A DNA stretch of 64,000 nt from Gracilimonas sp965227785 (GTDB lineage Bacteria > Bacteroidota > Rhodothermia > Balneolales > Balneolaceae). Both the position numbers and the translations under genes were made by a program. Location: the NCBI RefSeq assembly GCF_965227785.1, contig NZ_OZ245785.1, positions 2,666,001 to 2,730,000 on the forward strand. Reading direction: 5' to 3'. Below, piece by piece: positions 28,107-36,946 of the stretch. The notes under the pieces were generated by a model, which saw nothing but the letters and a program-made list of their open reading frames with translations, had not been told where the DNA came from and did no database searches. Position 1 is the first letter of the stretch. Every line of letters begins with the position of its first letter.

Positions 28107-29906
28107 CTACCCTTCGTTACTTTCTACCTCTGATTTTTTAACGGGAGGAGGTGGCGGAGTTGAAAAATCTGAATTTTCTAACCTGAAATTGATCGACAAA
28201 GCATATTGAACGCGAACCGGGCGACCTCTTTGGTAACCAGGGGTAAACTGGGCTTGTTTTACAACTTCCAATGCCTGTTCATCACAACCGCCACCAATGC
28301 CACGCACAACCTGGGCGTTTTCTACACTACCTTGTTCATTGACGATGAACTGAACGGTTACACGGCCTTCAATACCGGCTTTACGAGCCATTTCAGGGTA
28401 TTCTACTTTAGATTGGAGCGCTGCCATCCCGCCTTTTAGCTTCGGCATTTCCTCAACAACAACAAAGTAGTCTTCTTCTATAGAAGCTTTATTATCATGA
28501 ACGGAGATATACTCATCTAATGAGGCGGTAGCGGCTGCAACTCCGTGACTAAATCCAGTAGTTTTCTGGGGAGAATGTTGGACCCAGACTGAAGTTTTGT
28601 CAATCCCGGTAAGAATTGGGGTGCTTGATGTAATGCTGACATCCATTTCATTGATAGAAAAATTCAGTTTAGAACCATTGATTTTGCCGGCATTAATTCC
28701 ACCATCAAAGCGCGCAGGTGATATTTTAAATACCCCATACTCATTGGCATTTAGGAAAAAGGCACTGAGTCCGGTTGAAGCAGCCCCCGCCTCACCTTCC
28801 ATATTAACGACTTCTTTTCCATTGATAGTCATATTTATATTCTTGAATTCGTAGGAGGCTTTTTCAAGCTCTTCAGGTGATACCATTTCCGGCCCTCTTA
28901 AATCAGAACAGGCGATGGGCAGGGTAATCCCCAAAATCATCAGGAAGAGAAAGAAGATGCTTTGCCGAAAAGATGCTTTATGTAGTTTGTGATATTTCAT
29001 GGTCTTAATACGTTTTTTGAGTGTTGAATTTTTAACTGCCATACTCACCGAGAGTTTTCCAACACCAGTGCTGAGTGGCACTAATTCATACAAGAGATTG
29101 GCATAAGACTTAATGGAGAAATCGGATTTGGAAAGGACCTCCTGATCGCAACTTATTTCGCGATAGGTATCGATCTCCTGGTTGCCGTATCGGATTAACG
29201 GGTGGAACCAAAACAGAGATTCGATCATGGACAACGCCAGCTGCAGCAAATAATCACCCCGCTTAATGTGGATGAGCTCATGCTGCAGGGCCATGTCCAG
29301 TTTTTCCGGTTCATGTTGCAGAATTTTTGGAAGGACAATCACCGGTTGCTTCCATCCAAATGTGAATGGAACCAACGGATGATCATGAAAAGCTAATTTC
29401 ACCGGTGTGTTAATAGCCGGGTTAGCTTCGTGCGGGACTTCCTGCAATTCCGTAAGACTTAAATTTTTATACAGAGATTTCAGTGCCACATAGTTGCTGA
29501 TTAATCTTCCAATCATGAAAATTGAAATCATGCTGATTAACAGGGTAGCGGCACCTATAAAAAAGGAGGGTTCCTGCCATTGTATTGCAGAAATTTCAGC
29601 AGAAGCCGGATCTGCACCGGGTACTATCTCAATAGGATTTTGAACCACAAAAAAAGCGGTCTCCAGATTTGATGAAGAAAACCAGTCGGGAACTTTACTC
29701 ATTATAGCAGCAACAGCGATGCCTAACGGCAGGGATAAGATAGCGGCTGTTCTGAGGTGATAATGAAACAGCGGATTCAGTTTTTCCCGTGTTTTTAACA
29801 ACAGAAAAGCCAGCGCACAACAAATGGTCCATATCATAACCGGGAACCAAAAGGTATCCAGGCTTACATTTCCAATTAGTTTTATAAGTTCGGTGAGTTC
29901 ATACAT
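28107..29906 (-). CDS. BlaR1/MecR1-like M56 protease fused to TonB-C domain
   Basis: The 599-residue membrane protein begins with M56 transmembrane segments (about residues 15-35, 45-68 and 115-138). It then has the zinc site HELIHIKRGDY (about 210-216) with ESLFWFHPLIRY after it, and another segment near 310-328 ending in a lipobox-like LPIACSD. The C-terminal 100 residues are a TonB-C domain (YPEMARKAGIEGRVTVQFIV, QFTPGYQRGRPVRV). This M56-TonB architecture is common in Bacteroidota beside a BlaI repressor. It probably senses an envelope signal and cleaves BlaI. It starts 1 bp after the repressor gene ends. Confidence 0.88.
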   Translation of the reverse strand: MYELTELIKLIGNVSLDTFWFPVMIWTICCALAFLLLKTREKLNPLFHYHLRTAAILSLPLGIAVAAIMSKVPDWFSSSNLETAFFVVQNPIEIVPGADPASAEISAIQWQEPSFFIGAATLLISMISIFMIGRLISNYVALKSLYKNLSLTELQEVPHEANPAINTPVKLAFHDHPLVPFTFGWKQPVIVLPKILQHEPEKLDMALQHELIHIKRGDYLLQLALSMIESLFWFHPLIRYGNQEIDTYREISCDQEVLSKSDFSIKSYANLLYELVPLSTGVGKLSVSMAVKNSTLKKRIKTMKYHKLHKASFRQSIFFLFLMILGITLPIACSDLRGPEMVSPEELEKASYEFKNINMTINGKEVVNMEGEAGAASTGLSAFFLNANEYGVFKISPARFDGGINAGKINGSKLNFSINEMDVSITSSTPILTGIDKTSVWVQHSPQKTTGFSHGVAAATASLDEYISVHDNKASIEEDYFVVVEEMPKLKGGMAALQSKVEYPEMARKAGIEGRVTVQFIVNEQGSVENAQVVRGIGGGCDEQALEVVKQAQFTPGYQRGRPVRVQYALSINFRLENSDFSTPPPPPVKKSEVESNEG

Positions 29907-29907
29907 G

Positions 29908-30288
29908 TTACTTATCCTCCATATTGTCTATCATATCACGGAGTTCTCTTAATTCTTCCTCGCTGAGGTTTTCTCTCTTCACCAGCGTTTGCACCAGGGC
30001 AGAAGTTGATCCCTTAAATACTTTGTCAATCATTCCGGATACCAGGCTCGATTGTACCTCTTCCGGCTTTTTACGGGCGCTGTACACATAGGTCACGCCG
30101 TCCTTACGATACTTTAAATATCCTTTGTCGTTTAAATTCTTCATGATGGTCATGACCGTAGTGTAAGCTACTTTTCGTTCCTTCAGGATTTCTTCCTGCA
30201 CCTGAGCAACGGTAGCTTCCCCCATTTCCCACACGTGGTGCAGGATTTCCATTTCCGATTCTCCAAGGGGTGTCAATGATTTTCTCAT
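29908..30288 (-). CDS. BlaI/MecI/CopY-family repressor
   Basis: A 126-residue winged-helix repressor opens with LTPLGESEMEILHHVWEMGEATVAQVQEEI and has the recognition region KVAYTTVMTIMKNLNDKGYL. The C-terminal helices mediate dimerisation, and proteolysis by the adjacent M56 protein is the known way such repressors are inactivated. The linked palindromic operator lies directly upstream, suggesting autoregulation of the pair. No beta-lactamase gene is nearby, so the regulated response is not clear. Confidence 0.92.
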   Translation of the reverse strand: MRKSLTPLGESEMEILHHVWEMGEATVAQVQEEILKERKVAYTTVMTIMKNLNDKGYLKYRKDGVTYVYSARKKPEEVQSSLVSGMIDKVFKGSTSALVQTLVKRENLSEEELRELRDMIDNMEDK

Positions 30289-30306
30289 AGTATAAGTCTG
30301 AATTAG

Positions 30307-30330
30307 TTAATACTAATATAATAGTATTAA
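30307..30330. promoter_or_regulatory. putative BlaI operator
   Basis: A perfect inverted repeat TTAATACTA-N6-TAGTATTAA lies 19 bp upstream of the repressor start. BlaI/MecI sites are similar AT-rich dyads with TACTA/TAGTA-like half-sites. The position is right to block transcription of the operon. Confidence 0.7.
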
Positions 30331-30353
30331 GGTAAAGTTCAAGATTTTATTTC

Positions 30354-30839
30354 TCAGTGGTCATCAAGGTGATCTGCAAGTTCTTCGGTATTGCTTAATA
30401 TAAACAGCTTATCGCGATTGAAGCTTCTAAAGAACTCAATGACATCATCCCGTTGATTAATCAACAGAACTTTTTTTTGGGCTTTGATGGCAAGGGCAAT
30501 TTCCGAAGCTGTTCCCGGACCCATGCCAATTCCAACCACGATATCAGCGGTCAGTACATTAATATTATTCCGGGCACTTCCCATACCAGTTTTGATAGGG
30601 ATGTCTACATATTCTGATTGATCAGAGCCATCTTCAGATGGTAATATTCCTATAGTGATTCCTCCGGCCGACTTAGCACCTTTCATAGCTGCTTCCATTA
30701 CACCCGCTGCCCGACCGCCGGTTAATACATAGAAATTATTTTCAGCTGCTAATTTTCCAATCTCAAATGCCGCTTCGAAGTCTTCATCGGCAGCTCCTGA
30801 GCCGGGTCCAATAATTCCAATAATCTTTTTCTTTTCCAT
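30354..30839 (-). CDS. LOG-like (TIGR00725-type) protein
   Basis: The 161-residue protein has a Rossmann-like fold of the lysine-decarboxylase-like/LOG superfamily: IGIIGPGSGAADEDFEAAFEIG, YVLTGGRAAGVMEAAMKGA and GPGTASEIALAIKAQ. The GGR and PGT-x-xE elements match nucleotide-binding members, and TIGR00725-type proteins are of unknown substrate. Its start codon is divergent from the photolyase gene; the longer possible frame of that gene would overlap this start by two bases. Confidence 0.8.
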   Translation of the reverse strand: MEKKKIIGIIGPGSGAADEDFEAAFEIGKLAAENNFYVLTGGRAAGVMEAAMKGAKSAGGITIGILPSEDGSDQSEYVDIPIKTGMGSARNNINVLTADIVVGIGMGPGTASEIALAIKAQKKVLLINQRDDVIEFFRSFNRDKLFILSNTEELADHLDDH

Positions 30840-30912
30840 GGTGGATGATACTCGAAAGCCGGATAAGATTCGAGTAAGGAACGTTTCGGTAGTAAGAACT
30901 CATTTCTTTGGC

Positions 30913-32478
30913 ATGAGCAGAACGTATTTATCACAGATCGATTCTTCCATAGAAAAAGTAAATCCCGGAAATTATCAGAAGGCTGTATTCATTCTTCATG
31001 ATCAGCTGAACCTGGATGCCTGGCCCAGTTGGATTCGGGAGGAAAAGCCGCTGCTTATATTTATAGAGTCGGAGGAAAAGGGAAATGCGCTGCCTTATCA
31101 CAAGAAAAAACTGATTTACCTGCTGAGCAGTATGCGTCATTTCGCCCTGGAGTGTGCGGATGCGGGATTCCCGGTTCATTATCACTCAACCAAAGGGCAT
31201 TATAATGATGCATTGCAGGAAATTCTTTCAGAGAACAAAGATCTCGAACTGACCTTCATGACTCCATCCGAATGGGATTCCAGAGATCGACTCAGGAAAG
31301 TCAAAGAATCATTCAATGTACAAGTGGAAGAAATTCCCAATAACTTCTTTCTTGCGGATGCAGAAGAGTATAAGGAAAAAGTTGCCGATGGCTGGGTGAT
31401 GGAGTATTTCTATCGGGAAATGCGGCGAAAAACCGGTTACCTGATGAACGGAGATCAACCCGTTGGCGGGGAGTGGAATTACGATGAAGAAAACCGGGAA
31501 AAGCTTCCCAAGAATCACCCGATACCAAAGATTGCTGAGACGGAAGTGGATGAAGTAACACAGGAAGTCATCGATATGGTGGAAGAGTGGTTTCCGGATC
31601 ATTTCGGAGAAAGCAATAATTTCACCTATGCGGTAACCCGACGGCAGGCATTATATCGGCTAAATGAATTTATTGATGAGCGGTTGGATGAATTCGGTCC
31701 GTATGAAGATGCGATGGCTCAGGGCGAATACGATCTGTTTCATTCCCACTTGTCCTTATATATGAACAACGGACTCATTCTTCCCAAAGAAGCCTGTGAT
31801 AAAGCAGAAGAAGCTTTTGATAACGGTAAAGCCCGTTTAAATTCGGTAGAAGGGTTTATCCGGCAGATTATTGGCTGGCGGGAATATGTGCGGATTTATT
31901 ATGAAGGAATGATGCCGGAGGTCAGAGAGGCCAATCATTTTGACTTTACCAACAAGCTCCCGGAATTGTACTGGTCGGGCGACACTAAAATGAACTGCAT
32001 GAGTGAATGCCTGAAGCCGGTCATCAAAAAAGGATATTCACATCACATTCCACGGCTGATGGTGCTTAGTAATTTCAGTAATCTCACCGAAACCGATCCG
32101 CGGGAGTTAAACCGCTGGTTCCATCTCGCCTATGTGGATGCTTATGAATGGGTGGTGCTGCCCAATGTACTGGGAATGTCCACTTTTGCGGATGGCGGAG
32201 TACTGGCATCCAAACCGTACGTGAGCAGCGGAAACTACATTAATAAGATGAGTGACTACTGCAAGCATTGTGAGTATAAAATCAGTAAGAAAACAGGTGA
32301 AGATGCCTGTCCGTTTAATTACCTCTACTGGAATTTTATCGATAAGCAGCGTGAGACCTTCACCGAAAACGGCCGGGCCAACTTTATGGTCAATATGTTT
32401 GATAAACGGGACGAAGAGGATAAAAAGGCGATTTGGGAAAGCTCAGAGAAATTCATGAACAAGTTAGATCGGGATTAA
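30913..32478 (+). CDS. FeS-type photolyase/cryptochrome (PhrB-like)
   Basis: This belongs to the FeS-BCP group of photolyase-like flavoproteins, some of which repair (6-4) photoproducts in DNA. The N-terminal alpha/beta domain starts YQKAVFILHDQLN; the FAD-binding region includes SVEGFIRQIIGWREYVRIYY and PNVLGMSTFADGG. Four cysteines fit the 4Fe-4S cluster: one in MNCMSEC and three in DYCKHCEYKISKKTGEDACP. The start at 30913 is preferred over 30838, which would overlap the divergent gene. The product is then 521 residues, typical of the group. Confidence 0.9.
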   Translation: MSRTYLSQIDSSIEKVNPGNYQKAVFILHDQLNLDAWPSWIREEKPLLIFIESEEKGNALPYHKKKLIYLLSSMRHFALECADAGFPVHYHSTKGHYNDALQEILSENKDLELTFMTPSEWDSRDRLRKVKESFNVQVEEIPNNFFLADAEEYKEKVADGWVMEYFYREMRRKTGYLMNGDQPVGGEWNYDEENREKLPKNHPIPKIAETEVDEVTQEVIDMVEEWFPDHFGESNNFTYAVTRRQALYRLNEFIDERLDEFGPYEDAMAQGEYDLFHSHLSLYMNNGLILPKEACDKAEEAFDNGKARLNSVEGFIRQIIGWREYVRIYYEGMMPEVREANHFDFTNKLPELYWSGDTKMNCMSECLKPVIKKGYSHHIPRLMVLSNFSNLTETDPRELNRWFHLAYVDAYEWVVLPNVLGMSTFADGGVLASKPYVSSGNYINKMSDYCKHCEYKISKKTGEDACPFNYLYWNFIDKQRETFTENGRANFMVNMFDKRDEEDKKAIWESSEKFMNKLDRD

Positions 32479-32511
32479 TTTTTTGTTTTTATAAGCGAGT
32501 TTTTGCTTATT

Positions 32512-32542
32512 CCATAAAACACTAATAAACGGGGTTTTATGG
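32512..32542 (+). promoter_or_regulatory. hairpin that covers a start codon
   Basis: CCATAAAAC (32512-32520) pairs perfectly with GTTTTATGG (32534-32542) across a 13-nt loop. The right arm contains the ATG of the following membrane protein gene at 32539. In the mRNA this could hide the start codon and so limit translation. Confidence 0.45.
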
Positions 32543-33219
32543 AAAAAGAAACCAAGCTCTTGATCGGGGCAATACTATTTGGGGCCATTGCCTTTTTTAT
32601 ACCACTTTATTTTGGCAAAGCCTGGCTGGCGCTCTTCAATGTTTTACTGATTGCTATACTGTTTTTAGGAAGACTTGTCAGCCGGAGTAAAGAGATATTC
32701 GAATCAAAGGCTGCCTATCGGGTTGTTTATGGATTGGTAATTCTTGTCGTACTATTTAATGCCATCTCTTTTGCTCACGATTATGGAAGAAGGGATTTCC
32801 AAAAGAATATCCTTCTTGAAATCAGGAAGACCATTGATACCGGAATTACCAAAGCCGATGTACAGGAAAAACTGATTTATGTTTTGGGGCAATATCATCA
32901 ACAAAACCGGGAGTCGGTGGTGGAGACTTTTCGGGACCTGATGTCGGATAATTTGGGAGAAGATGGAGTTTTTCTGGCCGATTTTGATCTCAGAAAAGCC
33001 GGTAAGCTAAAACCAGGGAGTATAAAGCATGGTGATAGTGATCAAATCAATCACTTTTATACCATAGATGAAGAGAAAGATGAAGTGATCGTGCGGGTAG
33101 TAGCCGAAGTATCTTTAGGTGAGGATCCTGAATATCAAAACTTTGATGGACAAACAGGGAAGTTTGAAATGATGTTTACACTTAACGAAGAGGGGGTACG
33201 CTATGAAGTTCTCAATTAG
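32539..33219 (+). CDS. membrane protein of unknown function
   Basis: I do not recognise this 226-residue protein. It has two or three hydrophobic segments in the first third (about residues 7-25, 29-46 and 61-80). A soluble domain of about 140 residues follows, with charged helices and short beta strands (LGEDPEYQNFDGQTGKFEMM). A Tim44/Mce-like or lipid-binding fold is possible, but no motif decides it. It overlaps the next gene by 17 bp in another frame, so the two are translationally coupled. A start-codon hairpin lies upstream. Confidence 0.6.
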   Translation: MEKETKLLIGAILFGAIAFFIPLYFGKAWLALFNVLLIAILFLGRLVSRSKEIFESKAAYRVVYGLVILVVLFNAISFAHDYGRRDFQKNILLEIRKTIDTGITKADVQEKLIYVLGQYHQQNRESVVETFRDLMSDNLGEDGVFLADFDLRKAGKLKPGSIKHGDSDQINHFYTIDEEKDEVIVRVVAEVSLGEDPEYQNFDGQTGKFEMMFTLNEEGVRYEVLN

Positions 33220-33907
33220 AAGGTTTAATGAATGGCTGATTGTGATATTACTGGTTGTACTCATTCCTATGGTATTTTCATTCATTCGAGGAGATGTTTA
33301 CTTCCTGCCTGATAATATTCACTACGTTATAAATACTCATCCCTCCACGGTAATTTTGTCGCATAATACGATGAATGCTATTGATCTATTTGGGGGCAGT
33401 AGCACAACCGATTATTCAATGACCTGGAAGTCTGCCTCCATGTACCTGAATGTGGTATTATACTTAATGATAGGTCCTTATTTACTTTTCATGGGGTATC
33501 GTAAGGCTAAACAAAATGAGAACAGGTCTAAACCCTGGTATTGGTATATCGGAGCTGTAATTTGTATAGGCTCATTATCTATCATCCCTACAGAACTTTT
33601 AAAAAAAAAGGTATTTTCGAATACACAAGAAAGTGCAGCTGAAAGCAGGCAGCGGGATATGATGAGAACAGAGCTGGCAGAAGTGGGTTTTGCCACGGCT
33701 CAGTACGAAATTCTTCAGGATGGGGTTAATGAGTCATTCCGGGTAGAAGACCTGAAAATGGAAGGACTGGAATTTCAGCATGAAGTGGAAAGTGTGCAAT
33801 CTGATACCCTTATAATACTGGTGGCATCCACACCGGATCAGCCCGACTATCAGGTTACCATGGAAGTGAGGCCGTATAACCGGAGCGTACTGAAACAACG
33901 GAATTAG
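33203..33907 (+). CDS. membrane protein of unknown function, coupled to preceding gene
   Basis: The 234-residue protein has membrane segments at about residues 10-28, 84-102 and 115-134, and a C-terminal soluble domain of about 95 residues. No known family was recognised. Overlap with the previous gene suggests the two products act together at the inner membrane. Their place between two photolyase genes on the same strand hints at a light or UV-related regulon, but nothing in the sequence proves it. Confidence 0.6.
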   Translation: MKFSIRRFNEWLIVILLVVLIPMVFSFIRGDVYFLPDNIHYVINTHPSTVILSHNTMNAIDLFGGSSTTDYSMTWKSASMYLNVVLYLMIGPYLLFMGYRKAKQNENRSKPWYWYIGAVICIGSLSIIPTELLKKKVFSNTQESAAESRQRDMMRTELAEVGFATAQYEILQDGVNESFRVEDLKMEGLEFQHEVESVQSDTLIILVASTPDQPDYQVTMEVRPYNRSVLKQRN

Positions 33908-33950
33908 TTGAACCTCAATTTGGTTTGCCCGAACAGAAAGCAAACCGATT

Positions 33951-35429
33951 ATGAAGAACATCAACAGCTACCGAAAATTTAAGCGCAACGACAAAGAAGT
34001 GAACCCGGAGGGAGAGTATATCCTGTACTGGATGCAGATCAACCGCCGGTTTCAGTATAACTATGCCCTGGAATATGCCGTTGCCCTCTCCAATAAGTAT
34101 GAGAAGCCGCTCTTAATTTACGAGGGGCTGAATGTAGACTATCCCTGGGCTTCCGACCGGCTGCATACGTTTATAATGCAGGGGATGAAGGAAAATCTCG
34201 ACTATGCAGTGCAAAAAGATCTGAACTACTTCAGCTATCTGGAGCCGGAGTCTAAAGCCGGAAAAGGTTTGTTTTATGAGTTGGCAGGGAAGGCCACAGC
34301 TATTGTTTCCGACGAATACCCGGTGTTTATCATTCGGACACATAATGAGAACGTAGCCGAAAAAGTGGATGTGCCTTACATTACCATTGACTCTAACGGT
34401 ATCATCCCGCTTGGGGTCACGGATAAAGATCCGTATTCGGCTTATCTGTTCCGTAAGGTGATGCAGGAGCATTTTCTGGAAGCTTACACCCATCCTCCCA
34501 AGAAAAACCCCATCGATGATTTGGAGATTCAGGAAAGCGTAGAACTACCAGATTCTTTTCGGAAAAAATATCCGCCGGCAGATGATAAGCTGGAAAACAT
34601 TGAGCAAATAGTGCCTGAACTACCTATCAACCATTCAGTTAAACCGGCCGATTTAGACGGAACCCGCCAGGCTGCTTTGGGTAAGTTGGGACATTTCGTA
34701 GCTCATAACCTTCATCAATATGATGACAAACGAAATGACCCGGATGCCAAAGCTTCCAGTGGATTAAGTCCGTGGCTGCACTTCGGTAAAATCAGTGAAT
34801 TTGAAATTGTGAAAGCGGTGCTGGATCATCAGCCCGATGACTGGGACCTGGATTCCATTACGCCAAACAAAGGAAAAAACTCCGGTTTTTTTAATGGAGA
34901 TCCGAACATCGAAAGCTTTTTGGATGAAGTAATTACCTGGCGTGAAGTTGGCTTCCACTATGCACACCATCGCCCGGATTATGATCAGTTTGAAAGCCTG
35001 CCCGACTGGGTGAAGAAAACAACCCGAAAGCATGAAAGTGACGAGCGGGAATGGATTTACACCCTGGAAGAATTTGAGCAGTCCCAGACGCACGATGAAA
35101 TCTGGAATGCGGCTCAAACTGAGCTTCGGGAAACCGGGGTAATGCATAACTACCTGCGTATGCTTTGGGGGAAGAAAATCATCGAATGGACACCTGACTA
35201 CCGCACGGCGTTGGATTACATGATCGAGCTGAACAATAAATACGCCCTGGATGGACGGGATCCCAACAGCTATTCCGGGATTTTCTGGTGCTTTGGTCGC
35301 TTTGACCGCGCCTGGCAGGAACGTCCGATCTTTGGCAAGCTCCGTTACATGACCAGCGATTCCACCCGCAAAAAAGTGAAGTTGCAGCAGTATTTGGACA
35401 AGTTCGGGAATCAGAAATCGTTGTTGTAG
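33951..35429 (+). CDS. phr: class II CPD photolyase
   Basis: This light-driven flavoprotein repairs cyclobutane pyrimidine dimers. Class II markers are the N-terminal YILYWMQINRRFQYNYALEYA, the FAD-region ASSGLSPWLHFGKISEFEIV, and MHNYLRMLWGKKIIEWT near the C-terminus. The final part NSYSGIFWCFGRFDRAWQER carries residues of the class II electron path and substrate site. Length is 492 residues, normal for the class. The last 22 codons plus downstream DNA are duplicated 1,390 bp to the right. Confidence 0.95.
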   Translation: MKNINSYRKFKRNDKEVNPEGEYILYWMQINRRFQYNYALEYAVALSNKYEKPLLIYEGLNVDYPWASDRLHTFIMQGMKENLDYAVQKDLNYFSYLEPESKAGKGLFYELAGKATAIVSDEYPVFIIRTHNENVAEKVDVPYITIDSNGIIPLGVTDKDPYSAYLFRKVMQEHFLEAYTHPPKKNPIDDLEIQESVELPDSFRKKYPPADDKLENIEQIVPELPINHSVKPADLDGTRQAALGKLGHFVAHNLHQYDDKRNDPDAKASSGLSPWLHFGKISEFEIVKAVLDHQPDDWDLDSITPNKGKNSGFFNGDPNIESFLDEVITWREVGFHYAHHRPDYDQFESLPDWVKKTTRKHESDEREWIYTLEEFEQSQTHDEIWNAAQTELRETGVMHNYLRMLWGKKIIEWTPDYRTALDYMIELNNKYALDGRDPNSYSGIFWCFGRFDRAWQERPIFGKLRYMTSDSTRKKVKLQQYLDKFGNQKSLL

Positions 35430-35512
35430 GAGAAGAATTCAGGAGCCAGAACTAAGAATTCTGACTCCTGAGTTCTGAATTGTGAATTCAGAAAACTTCT
35501 TTCCTTTAAAAC
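35364..35512. repeat. direct repeat, copy 1 (phr 3' end plus palindrome)
   Basis: This 149-bp segment covers the last 22 codons of phr and the following palindromic intergenic sequence. It matches 36754-36902 at a constant offset of 1,390 bp with about nine differences. The two copies flank the Asp-box lipoprotein gene as direct repeats. Within it, GAATTCAGGAGCCAGAACT and the following CTGACTCCTGAGTTCTGAAT form a modular hairpin. Confidence 0.9.
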
Positions 35513-35558
35513 TCATAAATTATTGTGTCCTTACTTCAATTAAAGCACTGATTTTATT

Positions 35559-36728
35559 TTGAATAGTTTCTTCGAAATACGTTTAGGTAGTTTTTGCTCT
35601 ACTCCTCCGGCAAGGATTCATCAATGCAAAACGTGGTTACTTCTTGTTGGGACTTTTTTATTCATTGCCGGTTGCGGAACTGACGCCTTGAAAGAGGTTT
35701 CAATTTCCGGGGAATGGAGTCTTGTCGGTTTTGAAGGGGAAGCTGTGCAATTTATCCGGTCTGTTAATAACGGTGTATATCTTGCTACCAAAACCGAACT
35801 TTATGAAAGTAATGCTGCTGATCTTTCGAGCTGGACGTCAAAGAATATGAGCCAAATACTGAAAGAGGGAGAAAGAGTCAGGGACTTTCTTGTATTTAAT
35901 GAGGCAGAAATTTTAGGAGTTGTGTTCTACAAAGATGAAGTATCTCCTGAGGAACGTGAAGAGTATTGGGATAACTTTGTATCCTTGTTTCGAACTACAG
36001 ATGGAGGGGAGACCTGGGAGCCGCTGTATAATGAATTCACCGAAAACGAAGCGTATGTAGGAAATGTTGCAGCAGCCCCGGAAATGAAGACCATATATGC
36101 AGGCCATGCTGGGAATGTGGCACAATCTAAAGACCGTGGCATAAGCTGGTCGCCTTTACACTGGTTTGGTGAAGATAAAAAATGGGTGCCACATACTAAC
36201 GTATCCTTTATAAAAGTGAATCCATTTCATACAGATGTAATCTGGACCATAGGTAGTAATATCACTACCGGTCCTCAAATAATCAGGACGCTCAACAAAG
36301 GCGAGAGTTGGGAAATATATAACCCCATTTTTGCAGATGGATACGGTGGAGGCCCTCTGAGGGATGTGGAATTTGCTCAAAGAAATGATGATAAGGTAAT
36401 GGTTGGGATGGCAGACTGCATACAATTAACCAAAAATTCCGGTGAAAGCTGGGAAAGAATATATGAGGACAAAGCTGTTTTTGCCATGGAACGAGGAACA
36501 GTGACCGGTGAAACGGTGTACGCGTCGGGGCGAATTTATGTAGGCGAAAATAGCGGAAGGCTCTATATTGCATTCACACCCGATTTTGGTAAAAATTGGC
36601 AAACATTTTTCTACCAGGAAGGCCCAACAGATGCCATTGTTAATGATTTGGCAGTAACACAAATAAACGGGCAGGAGACGGTATTATTAGCGACTAACCA
36701 GGGGCTCTATAGCTTTTCAGTTGATTAA
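35559..36728 (+). CDS. Asp-box (BNR/VPS10-like) lipoprotein
   Basis: This is a predicted beta-propeller lipoprotein of 389 residues. Five Asp-box-like turns are visible: TTDGGETW, SKDRGISW, TLNKGESW, TKNSGESW and TPDFGKNW. The signal ends at lipobox FIAGC (Cys39). No ATG precedes the signal in frame, so a TTG at 35559 is used; the leader before the hydrophobic core is then long (22 residues), which leaves the start uncertain. Such propellers appear in sialidases, photosystem II assembly factors (Ycf48) and sortilins, but no catalytic site was recognised. The gene sits between the two 149-bp direct repeats. Confidence 0.75.
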   Translation: MNSFFEIRLGSFCSTPPARIHQCKTWLLLVGTFLFIAGCGTDALKEVSISGEWSLVGFEGEAVQFIRSVNNGVYLATKTELYESNAADLSSWTSKNMSQILKEGERVRDFLVFNEAEILGVVFYKDEVSPEEREEYWDNFVSLFRTTDGGETWEPLYNEFTENEAYVGNVAAAPEMKTIYAGHAGNVAQSKDRGISWSPLHWFGEDKKWVPHTNVSFIKVNPFHTDVIWTIGSNITTGPQIIRTLNKGESWEIYNPIFADGYGGGPLRDVEFAQRNDDKVMVGMADCIQLTKNSGESWERIYEDKAVFAMERGTVTGETVYASGRIYVGENSGRLYIAFTPDFGKNWQTFFYQEGPTDAIVNDLAVTQINGQETVLLATNQGLYSFSVD

Positions 36729-36753
36729 AGTAACCACATCTTCTACAATGTTT

Positions 36754-36902
36754 ACCCGAAAAAAAGTGAAGTTGCAGCAGTATCTGGACAAGTTCGGGAA
36801 TCAGAAATCGTTGTTGTAGGAGAAGAATTCAGGAGCCAGAACTCAGAATTCTGACCACTGAGTTCTTAATTGTGAATTCTGAACACTTCTTTCCTTTAAA
36901 AC
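36754..36902. repeat. direct repeat, copy 2 (phr 3' fragment)
   Basis: This copy of 35364-35512 carries a 22-codon phr tail that still reads through to the same TAG. Both differences within the coding part are synonymous (CGC/CGA Arg and TTG/CTG Leu), while the noncoding part has about seven changes. Upstream of 36754 the similarity to phr stops abruptly. Confidence 0.9.
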
Positions 36903-36946
36903 ACATATCTTACACATACTCCTTTAATTCATCCCGAACTTCATCC

